From the NCBI GenBank assembly GCA_002505325.1, contig DAUV01000061.1, positions 1,829-13,372 of the forward strand: a DNA stretch of 11,544 bases, written 5' to 3'. The notes below the pieces were generated by a model that saw only the letters and a program-made list of their open reading frames with translations, searched no databases and was not told where the DNA came from. The DNA comes from Euryarchaeota archaeon UBA623 (lineage in GTDB: Archaea; Thermoplasmatota; Poseidoniia; Poseidoniales; Thalassarchaeaceae). Position numbers and translations under genes: made by a program. Position 1 is the first letter of the stretch; every line of letters begins with the position of its first letter. This document shows positions 8,501-11,544 of this stretch, piece after piece.

Positions 8501-9582
8501 CAAGTCGGCATTACCTGTCCGATGTCATCATCAGTCCTGAGATCGAATTGGTAGGGTTCGTACCCAATGCCCTCTACCGGGATATCCTTGACGTCGATTA
8601 GAATGGTCGAGGAGAGTGAGCCGCCAGTGTTGTGGGCAGTGATTACGTACTCTCTCATGGGGTGCACCGAAATCGGAGTTCCCCGCAGAGAGCCGTCAAT
8701 CTGGTGCAGTGACACCCCTTCAGGGAGAGGAGGTTCGATCGACCATTCTGTAACCTCTCCCCCTTCGGAAGACGGTATGACCTGTACTGACACATCTATG
8801 ATCCAATAGAACGGATGTCCGGGATAAGAAAGAGCCGTGGGCTCCTCATGCAGAGTGATAATCCTAATCGTAGTCTCGATGGAGCCACCTGAGTTCGAAG
8901 CGATAATTGTGTGGTTGGAGTCTCCAAGATCACGTGCTATGCCAGTTATCGAACCGTCTTCGAGAATGGACAACCCCCTAGGAAGAGGAGGGTTTGCTGA
9001 CCACATGTCTGCAGTGCCACCCATGACTAACGGCGAGCCCAAAGAACATACCTCCCCCAGAGTGCACGGCAAGACATCAGAGAGGTACTGGATGGAGTAT
9101 GGAGCTGCGGCGACTACCGTGATGTCGATGGTGGTGACCGTGGAGCCTACTGCATTCGTACCGATGATAGTGTAGCGGATCTCGATTGACTCCTCCTCTG
9201 GAGTCCCGCCGATTACTCCTGACTCCCCATCAAGAGATAGTCCATCGGGAAGTCGAGGATTGACGAACCAGTTCTGTGGTCCGTCTCCAAAGAAACTCGG
9301 AGTCAGAGACTGCATCTCCACTCCAAAGACGAGCAAGATGGAACTCTCCCCATAGGTTAGCGAACTTGGCTTCTGCATCATCCTGCAATCAACTCCGGTG
9401 AATACCTGATGAGGCATGCAGTCGTCCTCGGTAATCACAGGGACATAGCAGTCAAGATGAGATGGTTCAGCGGTGCAGTCGACCTCTTCTATCGGCTCCT
9501 CTTCTTTGCCGAACAACCCGAGACATCCCGAACTGAGCATCAACATCGAGAGCAGGAGGGCGGCACTGCGCTTCGGCTGCAC
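5569..9582 (-). CDS. Surface lipoprotein with Ig-like repeats, TCAF-like domain and M60 metallopeptidase
   Basis: A 1337-residue exported lipoprotein; M60 enzymes are zinc gluzincins that cut glycoproteins such as mucins. The GTG start at 9582 is followed by a basic-hydrophobic signal ending LSSGC (lipidated C20); an in-frame TAG lies shortly upstream. A linker with Cys 36, 45, 55 and 66 comes next. Five Ig-like (He_PIG type) repeats fill about 75-507. Residues about 510-810 resemble the glutamine-amidotransferase-like region of TCAF/FAM115 proteins (GGGLIMGGHAWYW, NYPGNKI). The M60 domain starts near 850 (TTGLYAAPGEVVTVT) and has HELGHNHQ at 1074-1081 with E1092, fitting HExxH-x(8-28)-E, so it looks active. 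Residues about 1240-1337 are FN3-like and AT-rich. Many N-x-S/T sites suit a surface protein. It is last on its strand after glyA, and overlaps the convergent acyltransferase gene by 16 bases. The substrate is unknown. Confidence 0.9.
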   Translation of the reverse strand: MQPKRSAALLLSMLMLSSGCLGLFGKEEEPIEEVDCTAEPSHLDCYVPVITEDDCMPHQVFTGVDCRMMQKPSSLTYGESSILLVFGVEMQSLTPSFFGDGPQNWFVNPRLPDGLSLDGESGVIGGTPEEESIEIRYTIIGTNAVGSTVTTIDITVVAAAPYSIQYLSDVLPCTLGEVCSLGSPLVMGGTADMWSANPPLPRGLSILEDGSITGIARDLGDSNHTIIASNSGGSIETTIRIITLHEEPTALSYPGHPFYWIIDVSVQVIPSSEGGEVTEWSIEPPLPEGVSLHQIDGSLRGTPISVHPMREYVITAHNTGGSLSSTILIDVKDIPVEGIGYEPYQFDLRTDDDIGQVMPTWQGGTPDTWEVDPPLPIGFAFDHYTGEISGTATILQPWTYHTVWANNSGGPASTPLQFRVTSLPPDEISWPGIEFALEANESIVIPVTNDGPDIETWEVVPPLPSGLNLLANGSIVGTPDERTAWNQYTIWANNTGGVVGLSIWIAIHDLAADQSELLRGMGQTNWGGWPSPVLPIGEWAFPIGFAEEGYGSTIPVISASHVGRGKMLGYGHESWVDGAGVKETEFSLRAVEWVCGQNADVGLAYGAGYDDFEDELQGEGHTVHLSVTPADLSGIDCLLDEFWNGHDDADNRNLIDFMLAGGGLIMGGHAWYWSYSNSDVSHNYPGNKIAKTTGLFVSHAWGYNSVDLRVVPHELTRPQAAIDAIYADRIDNHTLSVADATIADATLSSCTGVVALDFHDFWGPLRETVNTTGWTVIQYGTLWQNVGYNIGEDPVADTLLRVEAALTQGLPANELPVHPSHVEFPGEVPANATRITRTMSIDGDQSGLPSNFGYSGARSHIRMTTGLYAAPGEVVTVTLPTEIVSSGTYVLVGAHSDGLWGKSQLHRHPQIVRWWYVDNTSMQVGNAFGGPIYIGIEAGSTLGEFDITISNAVKAPRYIHGETDIFQWQQQYRNDPAPWAEIGGDQFILTVPSHEIRDLDNPQDLMDWWDQALGMEHELYGYIPWPRVERAVFDAQISAGWMHSGYPFMAHDLSVAGVVNVSYMSENGDWGMFHELGHNHQWMPSTLPGTTETGCNFASVYLMEDLVGVEGHGAVDPEQRAARMEPYFEDGSNISNWSVWIALDTYLIIKEEWGWGVITEALSVYYTLPAAEVPSGGTEEFNAWVLHLSNATGYNLAPYHAAWGFPLTQDTFDSLSHLPIWVDDPLRGEYFVYDAILRNLSSPDPSDATSTTISWETYDNGTNTTLTFYYGTTDMGNQTSGWSDSTNFGSTTVGNHSHTVTGLTCCGTTYYGRIQASNEESSVWFGPISWTTDYLDD
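8062..9360 (-). repeat. Five tandem Ig-like (He_PIG) protein repeats
   Basis: The motif W-x-x-x-P-(P/R)-LP-x-G-(hydrophobic), then an x-G-x-(I/L)-x-G turn and an N-x-x-G-G/S stretch, recurs five times in the lipoprotein. The LP pairs fall at residues 111, 200, 286, 375 and 463, so the period is 86-89 residues. The repeats are diverged at the DNA level. Such modules act as spacers or carbohydrate/protein-binding stalks on surface proteins. They place the catalytic part away from the lipid anchor. Confidence 0.85.
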
Positions 9583-9600
9583 AGACCCTATTGGAAGCCT

Positions 9601-9612
9601 CTAAAGAAAAAG
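9601..9612 (-). promoter_or_regulatory. Possible TATA-like element for the M60 lipoprotein
   Basis: On the - strand, CTTTTTCTTTAG lies 19-30 bases before the GTG start at 9582. No Shine-Dalgarno sequence is seen between it and the start, which would suit a leaderless transcript. The same T-run may serve as the glyA terminator, so its role as promoter is uncertain. Confidence 0.3.
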
Positions 9613-9644
9613 TGTCCGGAAGACGTGCTCCCCATGGGAGCACG
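9603..9644 (-). terminator. Hairpin plus T-tract downstream of glyA
   Basis: A perfect 9-bp inverted repeat with a 3-base loop (CGTGCTCCC-CAT-GGGAGCACG, 9624-9644) begins one base after the glyA stop. Twelve bases further, on the glyA-sense strand, comes TTTTTCTTT (9611-9603). The T-run is the likely archaeal termination signal. The hairpin may assist or protect the mRNA 3' end. The gap between the T-run and the stem is longer than in a classical bacterial terminator. Confidence 0.6.
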
Positions 9645-9645
9645 C

Positions 9646-10926
9646 TCACGCGAGGCCGGGATAAGCAGACCCGGGCTCAAAGCAGTAGTGAACCGTCTGG
9701 AACTCGGACTTGAACTCTGCAACGTCCCTACATACGGCAGAAGGATCCTCGTTGGAGATTAGTGCCCTCGCGAAGAAGCGTGCCACGTCCTGCATTTCAT
9801 CAGACCTCATACCGACCCTAGTTAACTCGGGGACACCTAGCCTGAGGCCGCTTGGAGACATCGCCTTGGTGTCTCCGGGAAGCATATTCATGTTGGTGAT
9901 GATGCCGGCTTCCTCGAGTAGGGCGGCTGCATCTCTGCCAGCCCCTGAATCGGCCTCTCCATGACGGGTCAGGACCTGATGGCTGGCTGTATAGTCACGT
10001 TCCTCAGCCATTACCTCAAAACCCTCGGCAGCTAAGGCGGCGCCCAGCGCTTTGGCGTTAGCCACGATATCCCTAGCGTAGTCGGCACCGAACTCCTCAA
10101 ACTCGGCTAGTGCCACCGCTTTGCCGGCTACGTGATGGAGATGATAGGAGGAGCAGACTCCAGGAAATATTGCACTGTTCAGACGACGCTGGAACTTGGG
10201 GTCATCGGAGTTCGAAAGTAGGAAGCCTCCCTGAGGTCCTGGGAAGGTCTTGTGGCTGCTCCCGGTCATCACGTCGGCACCTTCTCTCAGAGGGTCCTGG
10301 AACTGATTTCCCGCAATCAACCCAAGAACGTGAGCGGCGTCGTACATCACCTTGGCACCGACCTCATGGGCAGCGTCAGCCAGCTCCTCTAGAGGAGTTG
10401 GGAAAAGGAAGACTGACTGACCGAACAGCGCCACATTCGGCTCAGTCTCGCGAATCAGGGCTGCTGCCGCATCGATATCCGGCTCCATACGGCTCTCAAT
10501 CCAGGGGTATGTCACAAGATTCAGTCCGCGCATTCCGACGGCGCCCATCCGCGCGTGCGAGATGTGTCCACCGTCGGCCGTGGACACCGCGGTGATTGTG
10601 TCTCCGGGTTTGGCTAAGGCCTTCAGACCGGCCATATTGGAGACAGTTCCTGAGGTCGACTGGATGTTAGCGAAATTACAATCAAAGACGCGTTGAGCTG
10701 CAGCAATGCCAATCTCCTCAATGGTGTCGAAGTCATCGCATCCCTGATAGTACCGCTTGCCCGGTAGACCTTCGGCGTACCTGCCGTGCAGATCCGAGTT
10801 GCAAGCCTTGCGTACCAACGGACTGAGGATGTTCTCACTGGCTATCATCGGCAGACTGTCGCGATAGTGCCTGCCTGACTCGTCTACTGCCCCCAGTATC
10901 TTAGATGCTGCCTCGCGAGCGCTCAT
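9646..10926 (-). CDS. glyA: Serine hydroxymethyltransferase, archaeal type
   Basis: A PLP enzyme of the cytoplasm that interconverts serine and glycine while charging a tetrahydropterin with a one-carbon unit, which feeds purine and thymidylate synthesis. The 426-residue length is normal. Recognisable motifs are MIASENILSP (27-36), GRYAEGLPGKRYYQG (48-62), the PLP-contacting YDAAHVLGL (D196, H199) and TGSSHKTFPGPQGG with Schiff-base lysine K226. Motif wording is closer to archaeal GlyA than to E. coli GlyA (THKTLAGPRGG). The ATG at 10926 is the only suitable start: another ATG 4 bases upstream is out of frame. It is divergent from the secreted protein at 11035 and followed on the same strand, after 63 bases and a hairpin, by the M60 lipoprotein. 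Whether the pterin is folate or methanopterin cannot be told from sequence. Confidence 0.96.
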   Translation of the reverse strand: MSAREAASKILGAVDESGRHYRDSLPMIASENILSPLVRKACNSDLHGRYAEGLPGKRYYQGCDDFDTIEEIGIAAAQRVFDCNFANIQSTSGTVSNMAGLKALAKPGDTITAVSTADGGHISHARMGAVGMRGLNLVTYPWIESRMEPDIDAAAALIRETEPNVALFGQSVFLFPTPLEELADAAHEVGAKVMYDAAHVLGLIAGNQFQDPLREGADVMTGSSHKTFPGPQGGFLLSNSDDPKFQRRLNSAIFPGVCSSYHLHHVAGKAVALAEFEEFGADYARDIVANAKALGAALAAEGFEVMAEERDYTASHQVLTRHGEADSGAGRDAAALLEEAGIITNMNMLPGDTKAMSPSGLRLGVPELTRVGMRSDEMQDVARFFARALISNEDPSAVCRDVAEFKSEFQTVHYCFEPGSAYPGLA

Positions 10927-10949
10927 GCATCCTGCATCGGGAACAGGTC

Positions 10950-10960
10950 AAAGAGTTTAG
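10950..10960 (-). promoter_or_regulatory. Candidate TATA box of glyA
   Basis: On the - strand CTAAACTCTTT lies 24-34 bases before the glyA ATG. This is the spacing expected for an archaeal TATA box serving a leaderless or nearly leaderless transcript. A weak AGGA close to the ATG is the only ribosome-site candidate. The match to consensus is modest. Confidence 0.35.
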
Positions 10961-11003
10961 CGGAAGAGTATCGAACCCACCTATTCTGACCCATCAGGGG
11001 AGA

Positions 11004-11012
11004 GTATTTTGA
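11004..11012 (+). promoter_or_regulatory. Candidate TATA box of the secreted protein gene
   Basis: GTATTTTGA stands out in an otherwise GC-rich stretch, 23-31 bases before the ATG at 11035. No Shine-Dalgarno sequence precedes that ATG, so a leaderless transcript is likely. The rest of the 108-base divergent region (10927-11034) shows no RNA gene or further repeat. Confidence 0.45.
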
Positions 11013-11034
11013 ATCGGGTCCGACATGGTACCCC

Positions 11035-11544
11035 ATGAGCCGACGCGCCACCCTCACAACCATCTTGATTGCAATGCTGCTGGTAGCGGTTCCCTACACC
11101 GTTCTAGCGACCGATTCGGACGGCGACGGGACCGATGATGCAAACGATGACTTTCCGAACAACCCGTGTGCGGACACGGACACCGACGAGGATGGTTTAC
11201 CGGATACTGTAGTTAGTGGCTGTACATATCAGTCGATAGTTGCCTACACCTCGTTCGAGGACCCATTCACTAATGGCGCAAAGTACTTTGATACTGGGAA
11301 TGGGACTTCAAATTACTACCTCTGGAATAATGCGAATGAACCTCATGTAGCCCATAATCAGACCAATGGTTCTGAGATTGGTTTCACTACATTCTATACC
11401 TCAAATGGAGGGGTTGGACTTACTGATGGAGATTATTTCGGAACTGCAAACTATACTGGAACAGTAGGAAATTACACTGAAGGAACACAAGGATACCAGA
11501 TGGGTGATGTTGACGGAACTGCAACCTTGACTCTTGACGACGTT
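11035..11544 (+). CDS. Secreted protein with thrombospondin-3-like calcium motifs (3' partial)
   Basis: An open frame of 170 codons runs off the window edge. It begins MSRRATLTTILIAMLLVAVP, a typical signal peptide, with likely cleavage after VLA at residue 25. Residues 26-60 are Asp-rich calcium-binding repeats (DSDGDGTDDANDDFP, DTDTDEDGLPD) containing one of two Cys in the start region. From about residue 68 the sequence turns Asn/Gly/Thr/Tyr-rich (SFEDPF, GSEIGFTTFY, GVGLTDGDYFG, GTQGYQMGDVDG), with several N-x-S/T sites. I recall similar text in bacterial secreted multidomain proteins, but cannot name the domain. GC falls from about 58% near the start to about 40% in this second part. It is divergent from glyA. 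Function is unknown; a surface or extracellular protein is the safe reading. Confidence 0.8.
   Translation, partial: MSRRATLTTILIAMLLVAVPYTVLATDSDGDGTDDANDDFPNNPCADTDTDEDGLPDTVVSGCTYQSIVAYTSFEDPFTNGAKYFDTGNGTSNYYLWNNANEPHVAHNQTNGSEIGFTTFYTSNGGVGLTDGDYFGTANYTGTVGNYTEGTQGYQMGDVDGTATLTLDDV

Noticed and set aside
8062..9360. DNA tandem repeat or CRISPR-like array
   Set aside because: The periodicity (about 258-267 bases) is at protein level from five Ig-like domains; the DNA copies are diverged and have no identical repeat-spacer structure.
10927..11034. tRNA or small RNA gene in the largest intergenic gap
   Set aside because: No cloverleaf arms or strong stem-loops were seen, and the length is accounted for by two divergent promoters.

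Overview
The window looks like a chromosomal piece of a marine planktonic archaeon, most likely Candidatus Poseidoniales (Marine Group II Euryarchaeota). This is inferred from gene style, not from a marker gene. The pointers are an archaeal-type GlyA, a GTG-started lipoprotein ending its signal in LSSGC, large multidomain surface hydrolases with Asp-rich thrombospondin-3-like calcium motifs, very tight gene packing, and T/A-rich boxes about 25 bases before starts that suggest leaderless mRNAs. Base composition is moderate (near 55% GC in sampled coding lines), with clear AT-rich patches.

Left part (1-5584, + strand): three overlapping genes that read as one operon. The first, cut by the window edge, is a large membrane-anchored ectoenzyme. 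It joins the C-terminal part of a PhoX-type (DUF839) phosphatase, a lamin-tail domain, a two-HKD phospholipase D/nuclease unit, calcium-binding repeats, an acidic linker, one membrane helix and a short cytoplasmic tail. Its stop codon shares a base with the start of a thymidine/pyrimidine phosphorylase (deoA). The end of deoA overlaps by 4 bases a TTG-started multi-spanning membrane protein of the HGSNAT/DUF1624-DUF418 acyltransferase type.

Middle (5569-9582, - strand): one 1337-residue lipoprotein converges on the operon and overlaps its last gene by 16 bases. It carries five Ig-like repeats, a TCAF-like glutamine-amidotransferase-fold region, an M60 metallopeptidase domain with an intact HExxH motif, and an AT-rich C-terminal FN3-like domain. 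Upstream of it on the same strand is glyA (9646-10926). The 63-base gap between them holds a perfect 9-bp hairpin and a T-tract (on the - strand).

Right end (11035-11544, + strand): the start of a secreted protein with a signal peptide and calcium-binding repeats, cut by the window edge. It is divergent from glyA across a 108-base intergenic region with a promoter candidate facing each way.

How the genes may work together (inference): the operon's first two genes fit a route in which extracellular phosphodiesters, possibly DNA, are cleaved and dephosphorylated at the cell surface and the resulting pyrimidine nucleosides are phosphorolysed inside. The M60 lipoprotein and the right-end secreted protein add to a picture of a heterotroph feeding on polymers at its surface. 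glyA is housekeeping one-carbon metabolism.
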